Positions 11,507 through 21,791 of a DNA stretch of 64,000 bases are shown here, piece by piece (positions within the stretch are counted from its first letter, which is position 1; every line of letters begins with the position of its first letter). The DNA lies in assembly GCA_026168455.1 (NCBI GenBank), contig CM047429.1, positions 37,928,066 to 37,992,065 on the forward strand, read 5' to 3'. Position numbers and translations under genes: made by a program. The notes below the pieces were generated by a model. It saw only the letters and a program-made list of their open reading frames with translations. It did no database searches and was not told the origin of the DNA. This stretch comes from Theocolax elegans (lineage: Eukaryota; Arthropoda; Insecta; Hymenoptera; Cerocephalidae).

Positions 11507-11560
11507 TTTGAAGAAAAATTTTAATTATAATAAGATAAGATTTGCTTTTGTAACGTAACA

Positions 11561-11588
11561 TTTCGGTGGTCAATGCCACCCTCTTCAG
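11561..11588 (-). ncRNA. Hammerhead ribozyme-like core in Penelope 3' region
   Basis: On the minus strand the order is CTGAAGA (11588-11582), a stem-loop with GGTGG and CCACC arms around a 6-nt loop, then GAAA (11564-11561). This matches the hammerhead core CUGANGA - stem II - GAAA. Penelope-like elements are known to carry hammerhead motifs in their terminal repeats. One extra G sits at the base of stem II. I could not pair stems I and III or place a cleavage site with confidence, so catalytic activity is open. Confidence 0.45.
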
Positions 11589-11921
11589 ACTGTAAAATTT
11601 ATTATTCACAAAAAAATTAAAATATATCTCGGATAATACAAAATAAACAATAAGTGAAAGAAAAATAATAGGTTACCTTCTAATGTAATGTCGTGATTTG
11701 TGTATAAATATCCAGTCGTAAGTCAATTTGAATTTTCGTTTCTTTTTCCTCATTATGCATAAAGGAAATGTCAACGGAGATGTATATACGACAAAGATTT
11801 CGGTAATATAAGTAAAGTATACGAATTTGCGACCGCTTATATAGCAATGAATCGAGCAATCAATGTTTACATTTTTTCTATTATGACGCACGAGCTTTGT
11901 ATTTAAATATAATTGTTTAAT

Positions 11922-12193
11922 TTAGCGCATTTTTATTTTAGATATAATGTGCGAATACTGTCTATGTAATTTAATGGTGTCTTCTTGTTTGTTGATAGAA
12001 TTTTTTTGTAAATTAATATGCACCGTTTCGGATGCAATTCGTTTTCCATAATTTGCTTCTTTATCTAAAATTTTGAAGTTTTTCCAGTCAAAGTCGTGTT
12101 TGTTGTCCTGTGCGTGTTGAAAAGAACAAAATTTTTACTTCTTTTGTGTTCATTAATTCGCGTTATTATTTGTCTTTTTGTTTGTCCTACGTA
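11922..12193 (-). pseudogene. Penelope-like element, C-terminal GIY-YIG part
   Basis: Read on the minus strand from 12193, the sequence continues a GIY-YIG endonuclease motif as QTKRQIITRINEHK. It then shifts frame and continues in another frame through a typical Penelope tail (DFDWKNFKILDKEANYGKR), ending at a stop with 11922 as its last base. Penelope-like elements encode an RT followed by a GIY-YIG nuclease. The upstream half of the same motif lies at 17880-17918, on the other side of the LOA insertion. The frame break near 12100 shows that the copy is dead independently of the insertion. Confidence 0.8.
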
Positions 12194-13008
12194 CCCCTTC
12201 GAAGAACTGTCACTTTGTCGTGTGCCTGCAAAGGCCAGTGGAGGGGCTCGTCCAATAAGGGTTAGGATGCCTAATCAAACTTAGCCCAGGGAGAGAGAGT
12301 GAATGAAAGGATCCCAGTAAAACGGGCTCTCCTGTGGCTGTGGATCCCCTTAATCGGGGCACTCAATTGAATGTAGGCATCCCACTAATAATGGGCTCTC
12401 CATCTGTATGAGACTCCCTCTGGGTTGAGGGCGAGACTTGGATCCCCCCATCCCGATTCAGGGATGTAGGGAAACAAGAGCTGGCTCCGTAGCCCTTTTG
12501 GAGGCTAAGAACAGTTCCCCAACTCGGTGAAGGCGGTAGTGCCAGTTGGGACACACACAACAGTACACTAACATATACACTTCTTTCATAACACTCACAC
12601 ACACAAAAACACGACAGTACAGACAGGCATACTTTGGGCTTCTGCGTATACCGCTCAGTGGGTCGGTTCAGTTCTGGGATGCGGGTGCGACGGCCAGAGG
12701 GTACAGTGGGAAAACTGGGTTGGCTGGCGCTCCCAGGCCGCCAGGTAGTACAGGGGCCCGGATCAGTCTAACCAACATGATCTGGCTGCCCTATCAACTG
12801 GCGAAAAATCTCCTCAACCTATGCAGTGCCGGTTGGTGACCGGATAGGGCCATGCTGGGTTTGGGGGGGGGCCCTGCCGAGGCCACTGGTGTCGCATCGG
12901 TGTCCCTGGTGCTGGACCAATGCCTGCGGTGCGGTTGCGCGGGGGGAAAAGGTGACGCCTTGCATTCTTAACACTCTTACACCCGTATACTAAATATATG
13001 AAAAAAAG
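12194..13008 (+). promoter_or_regulatory. 5' UTR / presumed internal promoter of the LOA-like element
   Basis: 815 bp of GC-richer sequence precede ORF1. It contains a short direct repeat (ACGGGCTCTCC near 12321 and TAATGGGCTCTCC near 12388). Non-LTR elements usually carry an internal pol II promoter here, but I see no recognisable core motif. Confidence 0.4.
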
Positions 13009-14094
13009 ATGTATAACAATGAGTATGTACTCAAAGCGCCAGAGACCGAGGGGCTCCCTAAGCCCAACAGTACTGTAGAGGTGAAACGGGCGGCGGGCGT
13101 TCTTGGAACGTCGGCCAATACCGAGACAAAGATCCCAGAGGCAAGTCGGGCGGCTGCGGGGGCAACCCCAGCGGCAAATACCGGCTTACCTTTGGACAAA
13201 CAAGAAAAGGAGCAGGCAGCTGGTCAAAAGACCGGCAAGACTGCACGAAACAAGCACAAAAATCGGAAACATCTCTCGGGAGCGGAACTGAGGAAGAAGC
13301 GCCAAGCAGCCACTGCTGCAGAGGCTGACACACCGAGTTCGTCCAAAAGACAACACTCGGACAGCTCCACTCCCAGAGAAAAGAAAAAGAGGCTCGTTGG
13401 AGACGTTCCAAGGAGTTACAGCAGAGCGCTGGCTACTGATTTAAAGGTGGCCATCGTTCCTGTCATGTACCCAGAGGAGCGTCTCAGCGAGGATGAAAGC
13501 AGTAAAGTAGTTGAATCTCTGGAGGGGGAGATCGACAACGCCGAAGACGGAAGCTATTTTCCAAGTTTCTTGGATAATTGGTTCTCGAGGGGAGCTCGTA
13601 TCTTCCACTGCAGGGACCAAAAAGACAAGGAGTGGCTCAAAAGCAAGGCCACAAATTGGTCATGTGGGGAGGGCACACATCTCAAAGCAATTGAGATGAG
13701 TGACCTCCAGAAGCTCGTCAAAGCTCTGATCTACGCCCCGGGAACGCATGCTCCAGAGGTAGTGGTGAAGAGATTGAAGAGGCAGAACCCCACACTAAGA
13801 GCAGACACGTGGACCGTTATCGACACCAAACAGGTGTCGGTAGGAGCGGAAGGTAAAAGGAAAGAGGAGACGGCGATCAGGGTGCTGCTGGAGAGGGCTG
13901 AGGTCGAGGCATTGAAGGCCCTGGACTTCAGACCTTTCTGCGGCGCAAGTAGAGCCCACATCGTTCTCTTCAAAGAAAAGGCGGAGGAGGACTCGGATAA
14001 AAAGGCAACCGAAACAATGGAGGTTGATCCGGGTCCTGCTACAGAGGTAGGATGTGAGGTGGCTGAAGAGGGCAAGGGTACACGCGATGCCTAA
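13009..14094 (+). CDS. LOA-like element ORF1 (DUF4780-type nucleic-acid-binding protein)
   Basis: The 361-aa ORF1 has a Lys/Ala-rich disordered N-terminal third (residues 1-130, with a basic KNRKHLSGAELRKKRQ stretch). A folded domain starting near LKVAIVPVMYPEERL (about residue 145) and running to about residue 325 resembles the insect DUF4780 domain, which I recall from ORF1 proteins of this group. No CCHC zinc knuckle is visible. ORF1 proteins bind the element RNA and form the RNP for target-primed reverse transcription. Its stop at 14092-14094 overlaps the ORF2 start region. The ORF is uninterrupted. Confidence 0.75.
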   Translation: MYNNEYVLKAPETEGLPKPNSTVEVKRAAGVLGTSANTETKIPEASRAAAGATPAANTGLPLDKQEKEQAAGQKTGKTARNKHKNRKHLSGAELRKKRQAATAAEADTPSSSKRQHSDSSTPREKKKRLVGDVPRSYSRALATDLKVAIVPVMYPEERLSEDESSKVVESLEGEIDNAEDGSYFPSFLDNWFSRGARIFHCRDQKDKEWLKSKATNWSCGEGTHLKAIEMSDLQKLVKALIYAPGTHAPEVVVKRLKRQNPTLRADTWTVIDTKQVSVGAEGKRKEETAIRVLLERAEVEALKALDFRPFCGASRAHIVLFKEKAEEDSDKKATETMEVDPGPATEVGCEVAEEGKGTRDA

Positions 14095-17000
14095 TCAGCA
14101 GGTGCGTGAGGTGAATCTCAACAGCGGGTCCGGTAATATACCGAAACCCACAATTGAGTTCACACAAATTAACTTGCACCACAGCAAAAGCGCCTCGGCG
14201 ATTTTAGCCAGACGCATGGCTGGGGTGCACACAGGCATATGCCTAATCCAAGAGCCTTGGCTATACAAAGGAAAAATTGCTGGTTTAAATAATATAGGCA
14301 CCCTGATAAGTGGCAAGACTGACTCTGCAAGAGCGTGCATTATCGTCAAAGGCTTGCAGGCAGAGTCGGTGACAAGACACTCCACAAGGGATCTGTGTAC
14401 CGCGCGCCTCACCTATAAATCGGTGGGTGGTACAAAAAGAGTAATTATGGTGGCGGCAGCGTATTTCCCCTATGAAATGACGGTTTGCCCGCCAGAGGAA
14501 GTAGTATCTCTAATTAGAGAATGCGAAGATAGTGGTGTAAGCCTAATAGTGGGATGTGATGCAAATGCACATCACACAGTATGGGGCAGTACTAACTGCA
14601 ATAGCAGAGGAGAAAAACTAGTGGAGTATTTATGCTCTACAAGCATGGACATTCTGAATAGAGGGAGTAGACCCACTTTCCAAAATGCTATAAGAGAAGA
14701 AGTCATTGACATAACGATTGCATCGAGAGGTAGCGATACGTGCGTCACTGACTGGAGGGTGCTAGACGAGGTCTCTATGTCGGATCACAATTATATTGCC
14801 TTCCGCATAGGAGGACTCAGTACAGTCTATAATTGGACAAGAAATCCAAGGAAGACAAACTGGGCGGGCTATAGGGAGGAACTCAGGGCAAGGATGGGTG
14901 GTTTCCCTGTATCATATGGCACAGCAGAGGACATCGATCATTGCTGCGGTTTCCTAAAAAACGTAATAGTGGGCTCGTACGAGAACAATTGTGAGTTGAG
15001 AAGAAAAGCTGAAACCAAGGGGGCACCCTGGTGGAACCACTTTCTAGAAAAACTCAGGAAGAAGGTCAGAAAGCTCTACAATAGGTCCAAGCGCACAAAG
15101 AGTGAGATGGACCTAAGGCTTTTCAGAACGGCACAGAGAGAATATAAGAAAGAGATAGAGAAAGCCGCAGTGGAAGGGTGGAGGAGTTATTGCAGTAAAC
15201 AGAAAACTGTATCAGATACAGCTAGGCTCTGCAACATACTCCAAAATCCAAAGAAACCTGCGGTAGATTCTATCAGAACAAAGGAGGGAAGCTGGACCAA
15301 AGATGGTCAAGAAGCACTAACAAATTTATTGGAAACACACTTTCCTGACTACCGAGAGGAAGACTCTGACGACAGATGGGGTCTCTCGGCACGAGGGGAA
15401 GATTGGAGAATGGCAAGATATATTACAGGCAAAGAAAGGATTAAGTGGGCATTAGGTACATTTGAACCGTATAAGGCGCCGGGACCGGATGGTATCTTTC
15501 CGGCACTGCTACAGCAGGGCGGAGACATACTCATTCCGGCTCTGGAAAAACTTTATCGAGCATGTCTTGCTCTAGGATATATACCGATAGGATGGAGATT
15601 GGCAAAAATAGCCTTTCTACCAAAGCTAGGAAAAGTGCAACACACTACATCTAAGGATTTTAGGCCGATAAGTCTTACGTCGTTTGTATTAAAAACACTG
15701 GAAAGACTTGTCGATAGATATATCAAGGAGACGCCTCTCCGAAGTGAACCGCTGCACTGCCGACAGCACGCCTATCAGGCAGGCAGGTCGGTGGACACAG
15801 CACTGGTAGATGCGGTAGGTTTTATTAAAAAGGGTATGGAAGATAGAGGTATGGTGCTGGCGGCTTTTCTAGATATAGAAGGGGCCTTTAACCATACTAC
15901 CAGAGAATCGATTACAAGAGGAATGAAGGATCATAAGATTCCTGGGACCGTCATCAGATGGATAAGCAATATGCTGAACTCCCGGGTAATAATGGCAAAC
16001 TGGGGGTCATACAGTAGTACTGGAAAAGTAAGAAAAGGATGCCCACAAGGAGGGGTGTTATCACCAACTCTTTGGTGCCTTGTTGTGGATGACCTGATTC
16101 GTGAATTAAATGAATCAGGTATTTACACTCAGGCCTATGCGGACGATGTGGTCATCATGGTAAAAGGGGATGATGAGAATATTCTGGCGGGTCTTATGCA
16201 ATGTGCACTTGGACTCGTGGAAAATTGGTGTAAACGGGTAAAACTTGGTGTGAACCCCAGCAAGGTCAATATCTTGCTATGTACAAGTAGATATAAGACC
16301 AAGCCAATTGTGGGCCTCCGATTACAGGGGACCCCAATTGAATTGAGCAAAGAAGTTAAATTCCTGGGTGTGGTAATTGACTCTAGGCTCAACTGGGGGA
16401 AACATGTAAAGGCAAAGTGTGATGCAGCAGTAAACACTTTCTGGGTCTGCAGAAGAGCGTTTGGTAGATCCTGGGGACTTGGTCCTGAGAAGGTTAGGTG
16501 GTTGTATGAAGCCATCATTAAACCAAGGCTCATGCATGGAGCCCTGGTATGGTGGAGTAAATGCAATATTAAGGCACACATCAAGACCCTGGATAAAGTC
16601 CAGAGAATGGTTATGCGGGGTATTACAGGCTCAATGCGCACGACACCAACGGTCGCATTGGAGACCTTGTTAGATCTTCCCCCATTAAATGCGGAAATTA
16701 GGACATGTGCTTACAAAGCATTCTGCAGGCTCTTCGGAACGGCAGATTGTAAGTTGTTCAGGGATAAAGAGCTGATAAGTCAAACATTGCCACTTATCGA
16801 AGAAAGAGGGTGTGATAAAATGTCGGAGAGGATCTTCTTCTCCAAACCATACAAAATCACTTATCCAGATAGAAAAGAATGGGAGGAAGGATCACACGAA
16901 CTACTGAAAGGTAGCACAGTGTGGTTCACGGATGGTTCTAAGAATGAAGAAGGAGTTGGAGCTGGGGCGTGGGAGAAAGGGAGTGTGCTAGAAATAGTAT

Positions 17001-17764
17001 GCTCACTCGATGCGCACGCCACAGTGTTCCAAGCAGAAGTAAGGGCCATTACTGAAGCGGCGGACAGCATACTGAATAGGGGGATAAAGAATAGAACTGT
17101 TACCTTCTGTTCGGACAGCAAAGCTGCTCTAATGGCACTAGAAAGTAACACGATCACGTCAAAAGAAGTGTTGAAATGCAGAAATGCACTGGAGTCCCTG
17201 GCTGTGCAAAATGTAGTAAATCTACTTTGGGTACCAGGTCACTCCGGAATAATAGGTAATGAAAAAGCGGACAAGCTAGCAGGCATGGGAGCAAATCGGA
17301 CACGAGCAAAGCATTGCAGTGTGGCCCTACCTGCCTGTGAGATAAAAAGAACAACAAAGAGCTGGCTCAAGAGTGAGTTAATAAGAAAATGGAAACAAGA
17401 GAAAGGATGTAAACAAATGAAAGATCTTATAGGAAACAACCTGCCGGAGGAATGGATACACTCCCTAAAGAATCGAAGCAGAAAAACGCTTAGGTTAATG
17501 ACGGGTTGGTTGACGGGACACTGGAATGTAGGGTACCATCTGGAGAAGATGGGGCTACGAGCCTCTAGTAAATGCAGATGGTGTGAAAAGGAAAAAGAAA
17601 CAACGGCACATCTTCTCTGTAAATGCCCAGCTCTAATGGGCACTAGAATGAGAGTGTGCGGAAAGCCTCTGTTGGAAGCGGAGGAAATAAAGGAATTCAA
17701 CCTGACGTCCTTTTGCAAGGTGGTTGAATGCATAAATAAGGTATTGCAAAAGAAAAATAGGTAA
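14054..17764 (+). CDS. LOA-like element ORF2: endonuclease, reverse transcriptase, RNase H
   Basis: The intact 1236-aa polyprotein nicks DNA, reverse-transcribes the element RNA and has an RNase H domain. The APE-type endonuclease spans about residues 30-260 with QINLHH, LIQEPW, GCDANAHHTVWG and SDHNYI. The RT covers about 470-770 with YKAPGPDG, FRPISLTS, AAFLDIEGAF, GCPQGGVLSP and the catalytic YADD. RNase H lies at about 950-1080 with WFTDGSK, AEVRAI, CSDSKAA and WVPGHSGIIGNEKAD. A C-terminal CRWC...HLLCKC zinc motif follows. The frame is +1 to ORF1. The Met at 14087 sits in ATGCCTAA, overlapping the ORF1 stop codon, which suits termination-reinitiation; the upstream Met at 14054 is an alternative start. 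Confidence 0.93.
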   Translation: MRWLKRARVHAMPNQQVREVNLNSGSGNIPKPTIEFTQINLHHSKSASAILARRMAGVHTGICLIQEPWLYKGKIAGLNNIGTLISGKTDSARACIIVKGLQAESVTRHSTRDLCTARLTYKSVGGTKRVIMVAAAYFPYEMTVCPPEEVVSLIRECEDSGVSLIVGCDANAHHTVWGSTNCNSRGEKLVEYLCSTSMDILNRGSRPTFQNAIREEVIDITIASRGSDTCVTDWRVLDEVSMSDHNYIAFRIGGLSTVYNWTRNPRKTNWAGYREELRARMGGFPVSYGTAEDIDHCCGFLKNVIVGSYENNCELRRKAETKGAPWWNHFLEKLRKKVRKLYNRSKRTKSEMDLRLFRTAQREYKKEIEKAAVEGWRSYCSKQKTVSDTARLCNILQNPKKPAVDSIRTKEGSWTKDGQEALTNLLETHFPDYREEDSDDRWGLSARGEDWRMARYITGKERIKWALGTFEPYKAPGPDGIFPALLQQGGDILIPALEKLYRACLALGYIPIGWRLAKIAFLPKLGKVQHTTSKDFRPISLTSFVLKTLERLVDRYIKETPLRSEPLHCRQHAYQAGRSVDTALVDAVGFIKKGMEDRGMVLAAFLDIEGAFNHTTRESITRGMKDHKIPGTVIRWISNMLNSRVIMANWGSYSSTGKVRKGCPQGGVLSPTLWCLVVDDLIRELNESGIYTQAYADDVVIMVKGDDENILAGLMQCALGLVENWCKRVKLGVNPSKVNILLCTSRYKTKPIVGLRLQGTPIELSKEVKFLGVVIDSRLNWGKHVKAKCDAAVNTFWVCRRAFGRSWGLGPEKVRWLYEAIIKPRLMHGALVWWSKCNIKAHIKTLDKVQRMVMRGITGSMRTTPTVALETLLDLPPLNAEIRTCAYKAFCRLFGTADCKLFRDKELISQTLPLIEERGCDKMSERIFFSKPYKITYPDRKEWEEGSHELLKGSTVWFTDGSKNEEGVGAGAWEKGSVLEIVCSLDAHATVFQAEVRAITEAADSILNRGIKNRTVTFCSDSKAALMALESNTITSKEVLKCRNALESLAVQNVVNLLWVPGHSGIIGNEKADKLAGMGANRTRAKHCSVALPACEIKRTTKSWLKSELIRKWKQEKGCKQMKDLIGNNLPEEWIHSLKNRSRKTLRLMTGWLTGHWNVGYHLEKMGLRASSKCRWCEKEKETTAHLLCKCPALMGTRMRVCGKPLLEAEEIKEFNLTSFCKVVECINKVLQKKNR

Positions 17765-17867
17765 AATGGAGGCACAGCACAATGGGCATATTGGTCTGAG
17801 TGCTAGTTCGGCATGTCCCTGAGTTAGGGCCGCCGGAACACCTCCTGATCGAGACTAAGACTAAGAC
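17765..17867 (+). other. LOA-like element 3' UTR and repeat tail
   Basis: This 103-bp 3' UTR ends in GAGACTAAGACTAAGAC directly before the target duplication. The tail is a short ACTAAG-type repeat and there is no poly(A), as seen in several I-group elements. Confidence 0.75.
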
Positions 17868-17879
17868 TTGTCCTACGTA

Positions 17880-18584
17880 AGATGCGTCACAGTCTATGCA
17901 GTTGAGTTTGTATACCACATTATTTTGCGTGTTTCTATCAGATCTGTTTTTCCCTTTAATTATGATATTATTTAATTTATTTTCTACACATGTACGGTTT
18001 TTATTTCGTGTTTTTTTAAATTAGTAGACATTTTCTCGTAAAGACCTTTCGAATAAAGTAAAGTGAGGACTTGTTTATATTTAGTACTTACATTACTATT
18101 TTGATTATTTGGTTTATTATTTAAAATAGCGAGACGTTTTTTATGTATTTATCTATAAAATCATTCGGTTAATTATTTTTAATTAGATATTCCTTTGCTT
18201 TATTATTTATATTATTTTTATGGAATTTTTTATTTGATAATTTTGTTGCTATGTCCACTAGATTGTAAACCATAGCAATTTTTTGTGAGGTTGGATGTGT
18301 CGTTTCAAAGTTTAAAAACCTTGCAGAAAACGTCGGTTTCGTGTACCAGTCAATTTCAATTTTGTTATTATTTTTTATTAATAAAGTGTCCAAGAAACTA
18401 TTATTATTATGATTCTATTATTATTCTCTATTTCATAAATAAGTGTTGTTCATTAGAAAATCGGAGGCATTAATTATTTCATTTAATGGAATCCCTGATT
18501 TAGGAAAAATTTGATTATATCTTTTTTCAATACTGTTTTTTACTAAAGAACTTCCTACATTATTGTATATAAAGATTGGACGTC
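17880..18584 (-). pseudogene. Penelope-like element, RT C-terminus and start of GIY-YIG
   Basis: On the minus strand, 18393-18169 encodes the end of a Penelope-type RT (DTLLIKNNNKIEIDWYTKPTF, then FLNFETTHPTSQKIAMVYNLV). Further on, 17918-17880 encodes VYKLNCIDCDASYVG, the first half of the GIY-YIG motif. The part near 18584-18509 carries an earlier RT segment (SLVKNSIEKRYNQI-like). Stops and frame changes separate the pieces. The LOA-like element interrupts it directly after 17880, with the remainder at 12193-11922. Confidence 0.8.
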
Positions 18585-18830
18585 GAATCCACTAGTATCC
18601 ACGGCTGTATCACCAACAGAGTTTTTATCTAAACAATTATATAAAACTCTTTCAAATTGTATAAAAAAACCACAATCGCATATAAAAAATAGTTTCGAGT
18701 TTATACACAAAATGAAAGATGTAGATATACCGACTGGTTTCTCACTTATAAGCCTAGACGTCCAATCTTTATATACAAATGTAGGAAGTTCTTTAGTAAA
18801 AAACAGTATTGAAAAAAGATATAATCAAAT
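18509..18830. repeat. Inverted junction of two Penelope fragments
   Basis: Segments 18509-18584 (minus) and 18757-18830 (plus) are near-identical inverted copies of the same RT segment, differing by a 2-nt indel. The 172-bp spacer continues the plus-strand copy (TAVSPTEFLSKQLY). Penelope elements often lie next to 5'-truncated inverted partial copies, and this fits that pattern. Confidence 0.8.
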
Positions 18831-18921
18831 TATTATTACAATAACTAAAGATACGTATTTAATACAAAAAATATATCAACAAATCAGATCTGAGATGATA
18901 ATGATAAATATGATTAATTGA
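18585..18921 (+). pseudogene. Penelope-like RT fragment, plus strand
   Basis: The plus strand reads STAVSPTEFLSKQLYKTL, then PQSHIKNSFEFIHKMKDV, then GFSLISLDVQSLYTNVGSS. This is the region up to and including RT motif A (LDVQSLYTNV) of a Penelope-like element. Similarity stops near 18830, after which the frame runs into unrelated AT-rich sequence. It is a truncated copy in the opposite orientation to the main Penelope fragment. Confidence 0.75.
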
Positions 18922-20712
18922 CAGTGACAAGTTTGTGAAATTCAAACAATATATTGCTGAATAATAATAATAATGTTGATACTTTTATAGTAATCCTTCA
19001 GATTAGAATCACAATTCATGTAAGGGTTGTAAAACTAATAATCCAGCATTAAAATGTTTAAAAATTAATTTTTTAAATTGTATAATATTTGTATTTTTAG
19101 CAACTTACAGGAGATTAGATGCATACTGAAACAAGTAGAGATACTTTTTTACCACTCCCAGGTAAGTGATCTTAATGATTTAGACCCACTCTAGAAATTT
19201 ATAGGCAATTTCTGACTATAAAATGACAATATTAAGTTTCCAGAGTCCGAAGCAGAATTGCTGATTTTCACTATTTAAGGTTTAAATGGCTTACAAGAGT
19301 ATAACAGCATACATTTATGATTTTAAAAGTACTTTTGATGAAAAATTCAGAATATTTTACAAAAAAAGTCATTATTATGTTTTTAGTGAAAAATGCATGC
19401 CCTGGGAGCTACAAATTCATGAAAACGGGCACAGAATGCAAAAAAGTGCTAAAATGTCAAATTTGACTCTCTGTAACTTCAAATAATGGCCCCGAAAAAA
19501 TCTGAAAAAATTCAGGAGAACTACTGGATACCTCTAAAATATATTCCCACAGTTATATCAATATTAATTTTTTTCATCTTCGATTTCATAGAGAACCACC
19601 CATGTTGGTTATTTATGTACCTTGGGTGAGCCTCGCGTCATTACTGTTCGCGGCGGAAAATTTCGTGAATGGTTAGTACGTCCGCGGTCGCGAGCCTTAC
19701 ATATATCTCCGATACTACGCGTTTCAAACACGTTGACTCTACCGATTCGTGCGGTACAGGTTATATTGATCACCGCATATGTCCTACGGAGCGCTTTTCA
19801 TATAGCCTCCTAAGACGTAAGAACACCTTATACGTCCTAGGAGGATGTATAGAAGCCTGGCATACAAACGAGGAGCCACTTGTATGTATGCAACGTATTT
19901 ACAAGCGGAGCGCGCTCTGCACGTAAGAGTTGTTGTACGAATTAGTAGGCTGAATATATATATATATATAACTCGACCACCATAATATATATCTCACTCT
20001 CTCTCATCAAGAGGTTCAAAGGTTGATAGTTAATACAATTACGTAAACGAATATAAAGTTTTTATATTCCGATATTATCTTCCGTTGTACAATACAAATA
20101 GCAAGATGAAATAATGTAAGGTGCTGGAAATAATTATGCAAGTAGTTAATTTTAGTTCATACTTTTCACAACAAAATCGGCTGGACGATTCAGCTGTGAT
20201 GATGGAAGTATTCACATGACTCTAATTCCCTCTCATGGACACATTTCAACTACCCTTATATATTTTTACCTCTATAGGCCATCTCTCACGGGCTGAAAAG
20301 CATAGCTTCCTTTATTATCTCACGCACCTTTCGTATTGCTATCTCAATTGGAGAAACCACGAAGAAAAAAAAATTTTCTGTAATTCCATTCGAGAAGATT
20401 GCGACATCTGAAATCTTTACATCGCTGTAATTTAAATATACGGAATCGAATAAACGCCAAATTTTGTGGAAAGCATAAAAAGTGAATAAGGATTATTAGG
20501 AGTTTAAAATTGAAACGTATAAAGATATTTTTCAATTAAAAATAAATAATAGTAAAAACCGGAAGTTCGTTTTAATTGTATATGAGGATAATGCCGCGTA
20601 CCCATACTTGCCTCGACACGCGCCCCTTGACCAATTAGCATCAATAGAAGTACTCTGAAATCATAATAAATTGTCAAGTATTTTCTATCTGATTATACAT
20701 ATATATATATAT
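18922..20712. other. Non-coding stretch with a GC-rich island
   Basis: No supported gene. The part at about 19620-19930 is GC-richer, with two overlapping short ORFs that match nothing I know; it may be a remnant LTR. AT and CT microsatellites occur near 19955-20010 and an AT run near 20695-20712. Confidence 0.5.
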
Positions 20713-21705
20713 GGGGTATTCCACGTGAAGTGGTCCGATCAAAATTTTAAAATGCACCAAATTTTGGGTACACATTGCAAATGTTTTTCAGAAAACAGAA
20801 AAAAATTTTTAGGTACTGGAATCTATTTGCTCAAAAGTTATTCTGACCTCAAAAAGTGAATTTTTTCTAGTTTTTTTCAACACCAGCTGGGTTTACCGCT
20901 ATTTAACTCAAAATCTATCAACTTTTACTATAAAACATTATATATAACATTCGTTGCTAACTATGTCTAGAATTTATCCTTCTGGGTTAGAATTTCTAAT
21001 CTCAAGGTTAATGTTACATTAACTACATGTCAATATTCAACTTAAAAATAGTGTAAGTGCGCCACAATTGATTTTTTTTTCAAAAGTCTAAAAAAAAGCT
21101 TGAAGCAATACCTTTCGAATGGTCTGTAGCATTTTTGGGGCCTTCAATTCTGTAAAAAGTTATGATAATTTAAAGAAAGACATAAAATTCACAAAAATTA
21201 ACATGGTAATTCCCATTTAAATTTTGAAAAAAATTTCGTGTTTCTTTAAATTATCATAACTTTTTACAGAATTGAAGGCCCCAAAAATGCTACAGACCAT
21301 TCGAAAGGTATTGCTTCAAGCTTTTTTTTAGACTTTTGGATAAAAAAATCAATTGTGGCGCACTTACACTATTTTTAAGTTGAATATTGACATGTACTTT
21401 ATGTAACATTAACCTTGAGATTAGAAATTCTAACCCAGAAGGATAAATTCTAGACATAGTTAGCAACGAATGTTATATATAATGTTTTATAGTAAAAGTT
21501 GATAGATTTTGAGTTAAATAGCGGTAAACCCAGCTGGTGTTGAAAAAAACTAGAAAAAATTCACTTTTTGAGGTCAGAATAACTTTTGAGCAAATAGATT
21601 CCAGTACCTAAAAATTTTTTTCTGTTTTCTGAAAAACATTTGCAATGTGTACCCAAAATTTGGTGCATTTTAAAATTTTGATCGGACCACTTCACGTGGA
21701 ATACC

Positions 21706-21707
<2 letters not shown>
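20713..21707. mobile_element. 1-kb fold-back (long inverted repeat) element, copy 1
   Basis: The 995-bp unit starts GGGGTATTCCACGTGAAGTGG and ends with the reverse complement. The two ~490-bp arms are nearly perfect inverted copies meeting near 21210, so a transcript would form a very long hairpin. It has no coding capacity and lies in an AT dinucleotide run, consistent with a TA target site. A second copy of almost the same length is at 39721-40716. This suggests a Tc1/mariner-like MITE family, although no transposase was found. Confidence 0.85.
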
Positions 21708-21746
<39 letters not shown>

Positions 21747-21791
21747 GACTACCTACTATACGTATCATGTATAGAAGAAGTAAATAGATGA

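Larger units (their letters stand above)
12194..17867 (+). mobile_element. LOA/I-group non-LTR retrotransposon, apparently intact
   Basis: A 5674-bp element is flanked by a perfect 12-bp target-site duplication, TTGTCCTACGTA, at 12182-12193 and 17868-17879. It has a GC-richer 5' UTR (12194-13008), ORF1, an overlapping 1236-aa ORF2 with endonuclease, reverse transcriptase and RNase H, and a short 3' UTR (17765-17867) ending in a GACTAAGACTAAGAC tail instead of poly(A). It sits inside the GIY-YIG motif of a minus-strand Penelope-like element. Intact ORFs and an unmutated duplication suggest a recent insertion. LOA assignment rests on the RNase H domain and on ORF1/ORF2 sequence style; a neighbouring I-group clade is possible. 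Confidence 0.9.

Noticed and set aside
11280..11558. 92-aa ORF spanning the tandem repeat
   Set aside because: It crosses the 109-bp repeat and minisatellite, and its sequence follows the repeats.
13058..17775. Many shadow ORFs in other frames of the LOA-like element
   Set aside because: They overlap the strongly supported ORF1 and ORF2 and show no motifs.
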